Shown: positions 53,542 to 64,000 of the stretch, in pieces | Layout: each line of letters starts with the position of its first letter | Position numbering within the stretch: position 1 is the stretch's first letter | Assembly (NCBI GenBank): GCA_905221605.1 | Contig: CAJNDS010002306.1 | Span: 65,001-129,000, forward strand | Length of the DNA: 64,000 nt | Source: Symbiodinium natans | Lineage: Eukaryota > Sar > Dinophyceae > Suessiales > Symbiodiniaceae | Reading direction: 5' to 3' | Notes under the pieces: model-generated | Told to the model about the DNA's origin: nothing | Database searches by the model: none | What the model saw: only the letters and a program-made list of their open reading frames with translations | Program-made: the position numbers and the translations under genes

Positions 53542-55790
53542 GCTATCCTGCATTCCTTCCTCTTTGTCTTTGGTTCGGAAAAGAAAGGAACGGCTACCAG
53601 CCTCCCTCCCGACTTACATCTTTACATTCTCTTGTTTCGTCCTGCTCACCCGGAAAGAAGGTCTGCCTCCAGTCTTTCCTCGCCTCCCTGCTCACTATTA
53701 TGAGTTCCTTTCACTTCTCTTCTGTTGCTTACATTCTTCTCAAAAGTGTGAAAGGTGCGGGGGACATCCCTTTCACTTTGTCTCTTCTGGGGAAATTCCC
53801 AATTGCAGGAGGCTCTCTCTCCTTGTCTTTGTTCTGTGTTCATATAGGGAATGAAGATAGAAGATGAATAAATAAGAAAGAATCAAGTCTATAATGTCCT
53901 CTATCCGTGTCTCTTGTGATTTCTTCAATTCCTATCTCTGCAGATTCTTCAAAATGGAAGGCGGACTTCTTCCTCCAACCAAAAGCGACCTTCTCAAAAA
54001 GAAGACAAGAGACGAACATCAATCACCGGAACCTGACTCCTAATCTCCTGTGTTTCCTTGCCTCTTTCCTCGCTATTCTCTCTTCCTTTCTTCTCTCCCG
54101 GTGCTTACATTCCCATCAACATGAAAATTGAGGGGGCAGCGCATCCCTTTCCTTTCCCCATCAAAGAAAGGCTGCCTTCCTATCCGCGTATGTTCTTCCC
54201 TCTTCCTTCCGAAAAGACTATAAGAGGTAGGGGTAAACAGAATGAAAGAGGAGTCTCCTGTTGCTTTCCGACTACCTTCTCACCACAAAAAGGAACCTTC
54301 CCACTCTTCCCTACTTTCTTTCTTTTATCTTTTTGCACTTTACGTTTCCCGCTGAGAAAATGAGACGTTTCCCACTGAGAAAATGAGACAATGATGACAA
54401 TAAGGAAAAAAGATCACCTGCCTGTATTTTCAGACCTGTCCGCTGCATCTTTTCCCTTTACATCGCAGATTGAAGGAAAGCAAAAAAGTCAGAGGGAAGA
54501 ATCCCTTTCCCTACCTTTCCCAGTACATTCCTTGTGCTTTCCATGTTCTTTGGAATTGCTTTGTTCTTCAGCAAGGAAAAGCGCAACTTCCCTCTCAATT
54601 TCATGTTTCCATTTCTCCGATGTCTTTTTCATTCAAGAAGCAAGCGGAGGGGCTGCCTCCTGTGTTTCCTTGCCTCTTTCCTCGCTATTCTCTTTTCCTT
54701 TCTCTTCTCTCTTGGTGCTTACATTCTTATGAAAAACGTGAAAGTTGTGGGGGCATCCCTTTCGCTTTCTCTCTTCTGGGGAAATTCCCAATTGCAGGGG
54801 GCTCTCTCTCCTTGTCTGTCTTCTTTTCTCATACATAGGGAAAGGAGAAAGAAGATGAAGAACTAGGAAAGAATCATTTCCACACATTCCTCTATTCCTA
54901 CTGTCCGGAGATTGGCAAGCTTTCGGAAGCTCTGGTCTCTAGTCACGCCTGACCAAAGTCAACTTCCCGTGCGTGAGGGCCATATGTGAGGGGCCAGGAG
55001 GGGGGCAGAAAGTCCGGAATATGGTAGTGTTTCGAGTTTCAAATTCGTTTCCATAGTTTCAAATTAGTCTCAAGTCAGTTTCAAACTAGTTTCAAAATCC
55101 AGTTGAAATATCGCTGTTAAGGAGGAGCTGCAATTTCTGTCCGCGCTTGTTGAAAACCAGAACCTCTAGAGATTCCTGCATTTTTTGCAATTGCGCGTAG
55201 AAAAACGCAGTTTCCCCTTAACAACGAATTCGCAACTGGATTTTGAAACTGTTTTGCAACTAGTCTGAAACTACAGAAACGAATTTGAAACTTGAAGAAC
55301 GCAGCATTTCTGCTCCCTGGCGCTTGGCCACGCCCAAGCAAGAGGAGGCTAGAAGCCGCGGCTCGCGAAACCAGCATTTGCCAAGGCAGCCACGCAATCA
55401 CAAGTCAGTAAATTATCTTGTCTGAGACTGTGTCTCTTCTGAGTTGTTCTATTCCTTTCTCTGCATCCTTGCTTCTTCTCACTTGTCCTTTCACTTTTCT
55501 TTTGTCTCTTCTCACTCCAACCAAAAGGGAAATCGCAAGGGAGTCATATAGGGAAAGGAGACAACGTGAAGAAATAAGAAAGAATCATTTCCATATTGTC
55601 CCCTATTCCTGTCTCTAAATCTGCAGATTTTTCAGAATGGAAGGAGGGCTTCTTTCTCCCTCTCACTTTTCCTTTCGCTTTTCTTTATATTTTCTCACTC
55701 CAACCAAGCAGACAAGGGAGAGGGGTGAGAGATAGAACGCCCTTTACCTTCTCAAAACATAGAGAGGTGACGAAAATCAATCACGGAAAC
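53542..55790 (+). repeat. Tandem unit 1 (about 2249 bp)
   Basis: First of three head-to-tail copies. The sequence is pyrimidine-rich on the plus strand and itself contains diverged sub-repeats of several hundred bases, each with a TCAGAATGGAAGG / TTCAAAATGGAAGG string and a CTTTCCTCG...GCTTACATTC block. Open frames of 60-225 codons recur in each unit but lack any family signature and are low complexity. I regard them as non-coding. Confidence 0.85.
55035..55293. repeat. Foldback element in unit 1
   Basis: Arms of about 80 bp (55035-55122 and 55216-55293) are imperfect inverted copies rich in GTTTCAAA and sharing GTTTCAAAATCCAGTTG and GTTAAGG. Spacer about 93 bp. Confidence 0.75.
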
Positions 55791-56076
55791 CTATCCTGCC
55801 TTCCTTCCTCTTTGTCTTTGGTTCGGAAAAGAAAGGAACGGCTACCAGCCTCCCTCCCGACTTACATCTTTACATTCTCTTGTTTCGTCCTGCTCAACCG
55901 GAAAGAAGGTCTGCCTCCAGTCTTTCCTCGCCTCCCTGCTCACTATTATGAGTTCCTTTCTCTTCTCTTCTGTTGCTTACATTCTTCTCAAAAGTGTGAA
56001 AGGTGCGGGGGACATCCCTTTCACTTTGTCTCTTCTGGGGAAATTCCCAATTGCAGGAGGCTCTCTCTCCTTGTCT

Positions 56077-56234
56077 CTCAGAAAATCCAGGCGGGGGACG
56101 TCACAAACCAGGCATACTCAGGCCTATGCAGTGACCACTTGTGCAAACGGGACACAGGGGTCCCACACTACAACCCTATGAGGAGGGCAGGTCCTACAAA
56201 CCCCAAGAAAGGAGGAGGCTCTCTCTCCTTGTCT
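56077..56234 (+). repeat. 158-bp insertion in unit 2 with a 22-bp direct duplication
   Basis: The 22 bases at 56055-56076 (AGGAGGCTCTCTCTCCTTGT and two more) are repeated at 56213-56234. The 136 novel bases between them are absent from units 1 and 3. This looks like a small retroposed or transposed insert; I do not recognise it as tRNA, 5S or snRNA. Confidence 0.8.
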
Positions 56235-57435
56235 TTGTTCTGTGTTCATATAGGGAATGAAGATAGAAGATGAATAAATAAGAAAGAATCAAGTCTATAA
56301 TGTCCTCTATCCGTGTCTCTTGTGATTTCTTCAATTCCTATCTCTGCAGATTCTTCAAAATGGAAGGCGGACTTCTTCCTGCAACCAAAAGCGACCTTCT
56401 CAAAAAGAAGACAAGAGACGAACATCAATCACCGGAACCTGACTCCTAATCTCCTGTGTTTCCTTGCCTCTTTCCTCGCTATTCTCTCTTCCTTTCTTCT
56501 CTCCCGGTGCTTACATTCCCATCAACATGAAAATTGAGGGGGCAGCGCATCCCTTTCCTTTCCCCATCAAAGAAAGGCTGCCTTCCTATCCGCGTATGTT
56601 CTTCCCTCTTCCTTCCGAAAAGACTATAAGAGGTAGGGGTAAACAGAATGAAAGAGGAGTCTCCTGTTGCTTTCCGACTACCTTCTCACCACAAAAAGGA
56701 ACCTTCCCACTCTTCCCTACTTTCTTTCTTTTATCTTTTTGCACTTTACGTTTCCCGCTGAGAAAATGAGACGTTTCCCACTGAGAAAAAGAGACAATGA
56801 TGACAATAAGGAAAAAAGATCACCTGCCTGTATTTTCAGACCTGTCCGCTGCATCTTTTCCCTTTACATCGCAGATTGAAGGAAAGCAAAAAAAGGGAAG
56901 AATCCCTTTCCCTACCTTTCCCAGTTCATTCCTTGTGCTTTCCATGTTCTTTGGAATTGCTTTGTTCTTCAGCAAGGAAAAGCGCAACTTCCCTCTCAAT
57001 TTCATGTTTCCATTTCTCCGATGTCTTTTTCATTCAAGAAGCAAGCGGAGGGGCTGCCTCCTGTGTTTCCTTGCCTCTTTCCTCGCTATTCTCTTTTCCT
57101 TTCTCTTCTCTCTTGGTGCTTACATTCTTATGAAAAACGTGAAAGTTGTGGGGGCATCCCTTTCGCTTTCTCTCTTCTGGGGAAATTCCCAATTGCAGGG
57201 GGCTCTCTCTCCTTGTCTGTCTTCTTTTCTCATACATAGGGAAAGGAGAAAGAAGATGAAGAACTAGGAAAGAATCATTTCCACACATTCCTCTATTCCT
57301 ACTGTCCGGAGATTGGCAAGCTTTCGGAAGCTCTGGTCTCTAGTCACGCCTGACCAAAGTCAACTTCCCGTGCGTGAGGGCCATATGTGAGGGGCCAGGA
57401 GGGGGGCAGAAAGTCCGGAATATGGTAGTGTTTCG

Positions 57436-57694
57436 AGTTTCAAAATCGTTTCCATAGTTTCAAATTAGTCTCAAGTCAGTTTCAAACTAGTTTCAAAATC
57501 CAGTTGAAATATCGCTGTTAAGGAGGAGCTGCAATTTCTGTCCGCGCTTGTTGAAAACCAGAACCTCTAGAGATTCCTGCATTTTTTGCAATTGCGCGTA
57601 GAAAAACGCAGTTTCCCCTTAACAACGAATTCGCAACTGGATTTTGAAACTGTTTTGCAACTAGTCTGAAACTACAGAAACGAATTTGAAACTT
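57436..57694. repeat. Foldback element in unit 2
   Basis: Copy of the element at 55035-55293. Confidence 0.75.
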
Positions 57695-58197
57695 GAAGAA
57701 CGCAGCATTTCTGCTCCCTGGCGCTTGGCCACGCCCAAGCAAGAGGAGGCTAGAAGCCGCGGCTCGCGAAACCAGCAACAACTCTTGCCAAGGCAGCCAC
57801 GCAATCACAAGTCAGTAAATTATCTTGTCTGAGACTGTGTCTCTTCTGAGTTGTTCTATTCCTTTCTCTGCATCCTTTCTTCTTCTCACTTGTCCTTTCA
57901 CTTTTCTTTTGTCTCTTCTCACTCCAACCAAAAGGGAAATCGCAAGGGAGTCATATAGGGAAAGGAGACAACGTGAAGAAATAAGAAAGAATCATTTCCA
58001 TATTGTCCCCTATTCCTGTCTCTAAATCTGCAGATTTTTCAGAATGGAAGGAGGGCTTCTTTCTCCCTCTCACTTTTCCTTTCGCTTTTTTTATATTTTC
58101 TCACTCCAACCAAGAAGACAAGGGAGAGGGGTGAGAGATAGAACGCCCTTTACCTTCTCAAAACATAGAGAGGTGACGAAAATCAATCACGGAAACC

Positions 58198-60424
58198 TAT
58201 CCTGCCTTCCTTCCTCTTTGTCTTTGGTTCGGAAAAGAAAGGAACGGCTACCAGCCTCCCTCCCGACTTACATCTTACATTCTCTTGTTTCGTCCTGCTC
58301 AACCGGAAAGAAGGTCTGCCTCCAGTCTTTCCTCGCCTCCCTGCTCACTATTATGAGTTCCTTTCTCTTCTCTTCTGTTGCTTACATTCTTCTCAAAAGT
58401 GTGAAAGGTGCGGGGGACATCCCTTTCACTTTGTCTCTTCTGGGGAAATTCCCAATTGCAGGAGGCTCTCTCTCCTTGTCTTTGTTCTGTGTTCAAATAG
58501 GGAAAGAAGAAAGAAGATGAATGAATAAGAAAGAATCATGTCTATAATGTCCTCTATCCGTGTCTCTTGTGATTTCTTCAATTCCTATCTCTGCAGATTC
58601 TTCAAAATGGAAGGCGGACTTCTTCCTCCAACCAAAAGCGACCTTCTCAAAAAGAAGACAAGAGACGAACATCAATCACCGGAACCTGACTCCTAATCTC
58701 ATGTGTTTCCTTGCCTCTTTCCTCGCTATTCTCTCTTCCTTTCTTCTCTCCTGGTGCTTACATTCTTATCAACATGAAAATTGAGGGGGCAGTGCATCCC
58801 TTTCCTTTTCCCCATCAAAGAAAGGCTGCCTTCCTATCCGCGTATGTTCTTCCCTCTTGCTTCCCAAAAAATTATAAGAGGTAGGGATAAACAGAATGAA
58901 AGAGAAGTCTCCTGTTGCTTTCCGACTACCTTCTCACCACAAAAAGGAACCTTCCAACTCTTCCCTACTTTCTTTCTTTTATCTTTTTGCACTTTGCGTT
59001 TCCCGCTGAGAAAATGAGACGTTTCCCACTGAGAAAAAGAGACAATGATGACAATAAGGCCTTTACATAGCAGATTGAAGAAAAGCAAAAAAGTCAGAGG
59101 GAAGAATCCCTTTTCCAACCTTTCCCAGTTCATTCCTTGTGCTTTCCATGTTCTTTGGAATTGCTTTGTTCTTCAGCAAGGAAAAGCGCAACTTCCCTCT
59201 CAATTTCATGTTTCCATTTCTCCGATGTCTTTTTCATTCAAGAAGCAAGCGGAGGGGCTGCCTCCTGTTTCCTTGCCTCTTTCCTCGCTGTTCTCTTTTC
59301 CTTTCTCTTCTCTTTTGGTGCTTACATTTTTCTCAAAAACGTGAAAGTTGCGGGGGCATCCCTTTCGCTTTCTCTTCTGGGAAAATTCCTAATTGCAGGA
59401 GGCTCTCTCCTTGTCTGTCTTCTTTTCTCATACATGGGGAAAGGAGAAAGAAGATGAAGAACTAGGAAAGAATCATTCCACACATTCCTCTTTTTCTACT
59501 GTCCGGAGATTGGCAAGCTTTCGGAAGCTCTGGTCTCTAGTCACGCCTGACCAACGTCAACTTCTCGTGCGTGAGGGCCATATGTGAGGGGCCAGGAGGG
59601 GGGCAGAAAGTCCGGAATATGGTAGTGTTTCGAGTTTCAAAATCGTTTCCATGGTTTCAAATTAGTCTCAAGTCAGTTTCAAACCAGTTTCAAAATCCAG
59701 TTGAAATATCGCTGTTAAGGAGGAGCTGCAATTTCTGTCCGCGCTTGTTGAAAACCAGAACTTCTGCATGTTTTGCAATTGCGCGTAGAAAAACGCAGTT
59801 TCCCCTTAACAACGATTTTGCAACTGGATTTTGAAACTATTTTGCAACAAGTCTGAAACTACAGAAACGAATTTGAAACTTGAAAAACGCAGCATTTCTG
59901 CTCCTGGCGCTTGGCCACGCCCAAGCAAGAGAAGGCCAGAAGCTGCGGCTCGCGAAACACGCCTGGATCGAAAAGTGCACCTCCGACTTTCTTCCCAAAA
60001 GCCATTCCAGCAACAACTCTTGCCAAGGCAGCCACGCAATCACAAGTCAGCAAATTATCTTGTCTGAGACTGTGTCTCTTCTGAGTTTTTCCATTCCTAT
60101 CTCTGCGTCCTTTCTTCTTCTCACTTTTCCTTTCACTTTTCTTTTGTCTCTTCTCACTTCAACCAAAAGGGAAATCGCAAGGGAGTCATATAGGGAAAGG
60201 AGACAACGTGAAGAAATAAGAAAGAATCATTTCCATATTGTCCCCTATTCCTGTCTCTAAATCTGTAGATTTTTCAGAATGGAAGGAGGGCTTTCTTCCT
60301 CTCACTTTTCCTTTCGCTTTTCTTGAAATTTTCTCACTCCAACCAAAAAGACAAGAGAGGTGGGAGATATAAAGCCCTTTACCTTCCCAAAACAGAGAAA
60401 AGTGACGAGAATCAATCAGGGAAA
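58198..60424 (+). repeat. Tandem unit 3
   Basis: Third copy with its own differences: about 50 bp missing near 59060, a short deletion near 59763, and 40-60 extra bases near 59959-60015 that are partly present in unit 2 and absent in unit 1. The stepwise loss suggests unit 3 is closest to the ancestor. Confidence 0.85.
59632..59882. repeat. Foldback element in unit 3
   Basis: Copy of the element at 55035-55293 with a few substitutions and a short spacer deletion. Confidence 0.75.
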
Positions 60425-60999
60425 CCTGGCTCCTAATCTCCTCGGTTTCCGCTCTTTCCTCGTTGTTCTCTCTTCCTTTCTTCTCTGCTGGCGCTTGCAT
60501 TCTTATCAAAATTTGAAAGATGCGGGGGGCATCCCTTTGACTTTCTCCCTTCAACGGGCACTTCATTCCTTTTTGCCCACTATCTTCTTCGATCTTCCTT
60601 CCGAAAAAATTCGAAAAGGAAGCGATAGACCAGGGTGAAGGAGCAGTTTCCATCTTCGTTCCCGGCACCTTCTTATTCGTTCTTCTCTCTTATTATCTCT
60701 TTGTTTCTTTTCTTCCGCCCAAAACAGGAATTGCCGCAGGGCTCTCTCTCCTAATCTTTCTTCTTTACTCATATGGGAATGATAAAGAAGAAGAAATGAG
60801 AAAGAATCATGAGCTCTTCTTTTCGTATCTCTTCAGCATTTTCAGCATGGAAGGCGGGCCAGAGGCGAGAGAGTGCAAAGGGAAGAGACGCGAGAGATCA
60901 ATGGGGACAAGCGAAGGGACGTGCGGGGAAAGGAGGGACAGCCCGGTCGAGACAAGCTCCCGAGAACCTGCGTGCAGGCAGTGATCTTTCTTCACTTAT
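60425..60999 (+). repeat. Diverged partial copy of the tandem unit
   Basis: Continues the array with clear but lower similarity (for example CTCTTCCTTTCTTCTCTGCTGGCGCTTGCATTC). It ends around 60.9-61.0 kb in purine-rich sequence. Confidence 0.6.
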
Positions 61000-61740
61000 C
61001 TTCATCATTGTCTCATTTTCTTAGTGGGAAACGTAGAATGCAAACAAGATAAAAGAAAGTCAAGGGAAGAAAGAGAAGGGTTCCTTTTTGTGGTGAGAAG
61101 GTAGTCAGAAAGCAAAAAGGAGACTCCTCTTTCATTCTGTTTATCCCTGCCTCTTATAGTCTTTTTCGGAAGGAAGAGAAAAGAAAATATGCGGATTGGA
61201 AGGGAGCCTTTCTTCGATGGGAAAAGTGAAAGAAATGCCCCCGCACCTGTCACACAAAGCAACAGAAGAGAAAAGAAAGGAAGTTATAACAGTGCAGAAG
61301 GAGGCGAGGAAACACTAGAGGCCGCCCTTCTTCTGTCCGTTTGAGCGTGACGAAACAAAAGAAATGGAAAGATGAAAGTCGGGAGGGGGGCTGGTAGCTG
61401 TTCCTTTCTTTTCCGAACCAGGATTCCAGGATAGCGAAGGAAATAGTAGGGAAAGGCCCTCTTTCTTCTTTCGTGTTTATTTATGTCTGCACTGTGCAAA
61501 GAAAAGAAGGCGGGGACAGGCCGTTTAGAAATGAAAGCAGGCGATCTTTTCATCCATTTTGGTCACCTTTCTATTTATTGAGCTGTAAGGGGCTCTCTAT
61601 CTCTCACCTCTCTCCCTTGTCTTCTCCCTTCTGCTTGGAGTGAGAAAAGAAAAGTGAAAGGAAAAGTGAGAGGGAAAATGAAGCCCTCCTTCCATTCTGA
61701 AAAATCAGCAGAGATAGGAATAGAAGAACTCCGAAGATAG
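61000..61740 (-). repeat. Inverted diverged copy of the tandem unit
   Basis: The minus strand matches a stretch of the forward unit corresponding to about 53.6-54.4 kb (for example GAGAAAATGAGAC, then AAAAGGAACC, then GTTTCCTCGCCTCC). The array therefore also ends in an inverted arm. Confidence 0.7.
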
Positions 61741-62028
61741 GAACACAGGAACGTCTGCGCATGATTCTTTCTTTTTCCTCCTTTTCTTTCTAGATTCTGG
61801 GTTTAGGAGTTAGAGTTTAAATTTAGGAAATACGGTATAGAGTTTCTTGTGTAGGGTTTTAGAGTGTACGAATTTGTGGTCAGGGTTCCGGGCTTAGGGT
61901 CTGAGATTGCAAGAGCCAAAACATTTATCAGTCCGAAATGAGTTGTCTAAGTGCATATGCGTGAGACGTTGTTGGAGAAGTAGCTGGGTTGTCTTGGATA
62001 TGCTAAAATTGATTAATAATCCCAGGCG
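61741..62028. other. Short spacer with degenerate telomere-like GGGTTTAG strings
   Basis: 61796-61905 has several GGGTTTAGG/TAGGGTTTTAG/CTTAGGGT strings. No gene. Confidence 0.4.
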
Positions 62029-62030
62029 GT

Positions 62031-62057
62031 AGCTTCTAAATAGACCCTATTTTGCTC
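62031..62057 (-). repeat. Right arm of the long-range 27-bp inverted repeat
   Basis: Complement of 50708-50734 at 25 of 27 positions; the two arms bracket 11.3 kb of satellite and tandem repeat. Confidence 0.85.
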
Positions 62058-62063
62058 AGCCAC

Positions 62064-62088
62064 GGGGGGGGGGGGGGGGGGGGGGGGG
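62064..62088 (+). repeat. Poly-G tract, 25 bases
   Basis: Uninterrupted G run; prone to length error in sequencing. Confidence 0.95.
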
Positions 62089-62089
62089 C

Positions 62090-62530
62090 CGAAGGTCTGA
62101 AGGCTTCGAAGGCCGAAGGTGAAGACGAAGGCTTCGAAGCCTTCGAAAGATGAGGACGAAGGCTTCGAAGGCTTCGAAGGGCGAGGACGAAGGGGCTTCG
62201 AAGGCTTCCAAGATGAGGAGGAAAGGGGGCTTCGAAGGCTTCGAAGGGGAGGACGAAGGGGGGGGGGCCTTTGAAGGCTTCGAAGGCTTCGAAGGTGAGG
62301 ACGAAGGGGGCTTCGAAGGCTTCGAAGGGTGAGGACGAAGGGGGGGGCGGCTTCGAAGGCTTCGAAGGTGAGGACGAAGGGGGTTTGAAGGCTTCGAAGG
62401 GGAGGACGAAGGGGGCTTGAAGGGGGGGGGGGCTTCGAAGGCTTCGAAGGGTGAGGACGAAGGCTTCGAAGGCTTCGAAGGGTGAGGACGAAGGGGGGCG
62501 GCTTCGAGGCCTTCGAAGGTGAGAGACGGG
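62090..62530 (+). repeat. TTCGAAG minisatellite
   Basis: Tandem GGCTTCGAAGGCTTCGAAGG and GAGGACGAAGGGG units, about 35 bp each, some with G runs. TTCGAA is a perfect palindrome. Proline-rich minus-strand open frames here are artefacts. Confidence 0.95.
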
Positions 62531-62639
62531 GGCATCTCCAGAGTCTCACGGCTGCGCCCCCCCCAATCCCCCCGCTCCACTTCCAGAAACAAAAACACTC
62601 TCGTCTCTACTCCTCTGAGCTTCGAATAATGAAACAAAA

Positions 62640-63180
62640 AAACAAAAGAAGATTCGAGGGGGGTAGAATTTAGAATACATTCCCTTCTCCCTTCTCCTTT
62701 GAGTTTTCGAAGAATGAAAGACGAAAAACAAAAGAAGATTTGAGGGGGTGGAATTTAGAATAAATTCCCTTCTCTCTCCTCCTCTGATTTCGGGTAATGA
62801 AATACAAAAACAAAACAAGATTCGAGGGGGGTGGAATTTAGAATACATTCCCTTCTCTCTTCTGCCTTCCTCCCACTTCGCATTCTTGCTTCTCCCTTCC
62901 TTCCACCCTTGTTTGTGATTTGAAATAAAGTCTACTTCTTTAAACAAAAACCGTCTCGTCACGACTCCTCTGATTTTTCGAATAAAGAAATACAAAAAAC
63001 AAAAGAAGATTCGAGGGGGGGGTGGAATTTAGAATAAATTCCCTTCTCTCTTCTCCTCTAATTTTCCGAAAAATGAAATACAAAAAACAAAAAGATTCAA
63101 GGGGGGTGGAATTTAGAATACATTCCCTTCTCTCTTTCTCCTTTCCCCCACTCCACATTCTCTCCTCCCTTCCTCCTCGT
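62640..63180 (-). repeat. Tandem repeat with a recurring GAATTTAGAATA motif
   Basis: Five copies of a block containing GGGGGGTGGAATTTAGAATA then ATTCCCTTCTC and a Lys-codon-like AAACAAAAGAAGATTC, at about 62651, 62737, 62820, 63011 and 63100. Period is about 85-90 bp, with one longer spacer. Confidence 0.8.
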
Positions 63181-63362
63181 CTCTTTTTAATTTAAAAATG
63201 TATTAAATTGAATGAATTAAATATTAAAATGTTTTGAAGATTCAAGAATTTAAAATACAAGGGCTTCGAAGGCTTGGAAGCTGAGGACGAAGGGGGCTTC
63301 GAAGGCCACATGCCATCAACATCCAAAAAGTGCCTGCCTTATAAACAAGGAATATTTGGAGA

Positions 63363-63853
63363 ATGGGCCAGGTCAAAGCCCAAGCTTCTCAAATGTCGGA
63401 TCTAAAAAACGCCCCGCGCCTGCATAGTTTGGACCGTGCTCTGATTGCAGACCGGAGCCAACAAGGGATTCACCCGCAACTGTTTACGCCTTGGTCTACC
63501 CGTCCTTTGAGGTCGTTATGGGGGCCAAGGCGAGCCCAAGAAGCTGGAAGTGCTGCTCAGCCATTGATCGAGGAGCGCCAGGCATCGATCCGTTGAATGT
63601 TGTTAACAAGCTGAGTGCTGCAAGTTCATTCAGTAAAGGCTGCAGCGTCGCAAATGGGCTTGAGTACATCCGAGGGAAGCGAGACATGTACCAGTCTCAG
63701 AAATTGGTTGTCTCCGGAGTTGTGTTTTTAAGTGTTTTTGCAACGATGAAATTGATTTTAAGAAGAGGACCATTGAGTGACAAAAAGAGAGCAGGCCATT
63801 TAGCAAGGGTCTCCACAGCCAGAGAGAGAATGACTGGAACGGAATTGGAGTAA
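63363..63853 (+). CDS. Possible exon pair, unknown protein
   Basis: Plus-strand open frames 63363-63596 and 63491-63853. The second contains S-S-F-S-K-G-C-S-V-A-N-G-L-E-Y-I-R-G-K-R and a hydrophobic stretch V-V-S-G-V-V-F-L-S-V-F-A. Composition is plausible but no family is recognised, and the flanks are repeat DNA. Confidence 0.25.
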
Positions 63854-64000
63854 TGATGTGCCAGCTACGGTTGGCAAGACGCTTGCAGAATAATTGGTGG
63901 TTTAACGACAAATGACCACATTTGTTCGTGATTAAATCTTTCTTTCACAGTTGCACAGAGATTCTGGAGACAAAGGGGGGCTGGACTGCCCGTTGGAAAA

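Larger units (their letters stand above)
55791..58197 (+). repeat. Tandem unit 2 (2407 bp, including a 158-bp insertion)
   Basis: Near-identical to unit 1. Subtracting the insertion at 56077-56234 gives about 2249 bp, the same as unit 1. Confidence 0.85.

Noticed and set aside
53564-60260. Recurring open frames of 60-225 codons in the tandem units
   Set aside because: They are low-complexity Phe/Leu/Ser/Pro peptides from pyrimidine-rich DNA, differ by frameshifting indels between units and match no family.
62013-62637. Proline/serine-rich open frames of 178-193 codons
   Set aside because: They are read through the TTCGAAG minisatellite and poly-G tract.

Overview
This is eukaryotic nuclear DNA, most probably from a dinoflagellate. 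There are no bacterial operons. Coding sequence survives as short exon-like islands or as decayed mobile elements, and much of the rest is satellite and minisatellite. The strongest taxonomic clue is inside a retroelement: 12 bases (49204-49215) match the 3' end of the dinoflagellate spliced leader exactly where a sister copy of the same repeat carries a CAG splice acceptor.

Layout. (1) About 0-24 kb is gene territory, almost all on the minus strand: an OTU-protease exon at the window edge, a gene with two KH RNA-binding domains each cut into several small exons, several unassigned exon-like islands, a small secreted protein, the last exon of a DPF-motif protein, and an apparently intact single-exon type II membrane sulfotransferase. 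A possible plus-strand SAM-domain gene lies near 23 kb. (2) 24.4-26.0 kb is a 1.5 kb deleted retroelement with A1-core-B1-A2-B2 split direct repeats and an RNase H remnant. (3) 26.8-34.3 kb is a decayed non-LTR retrotransposon on the minus strand: APE-type endonuclease, reverse transcriptase, C2H2 zinc fingers, a helical linker and a C-terminal ubiquitin-specific protease (USP) domain. (4) 36.4-37.4 kb is a hairpin-bearing minisatellite with higher-order structure.

(5) 38.7-50.6 kb is a three-level nest. A Merlin/ISXO2-like DNA transposon (terminal inverted repeats plus a perfect 8-bp target duplication) was split by a 9.4 kb tyrosine-recombinase retroelement with split direct repeats. That retroelement carries, inside its recombinase gene, a 538-bp element with its own 22-bp inverted repeats and 8-bp target duplication. 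The retroelement's domain order is recombinase, Gag-like zinc protein, HxD (dioxygenase-like) domain, PPC/ENP methyltransferase-like domain, reverse transcriptase, RNase H. That order is unusual for DIRS/PAT/Ngaro relatives, whose recombinase normally lies downstream.

(6) 50.7-64 kb is repeat-dominated: a 2.4 kb AT-rich satellite that reverses orientation at its centre, three tandem copies of a 2.25 kb unit followed by diverged and inverted copies, TTCGAAG minisatellites, poly-G and a 27-bp inverted repeat bracketing the whole block.

Coordinates of exon islands are approximate because splice sites were judged by eye. Most element-encoded reading frames are broken by frameshifts, so they are called pseudogenes or remnants.
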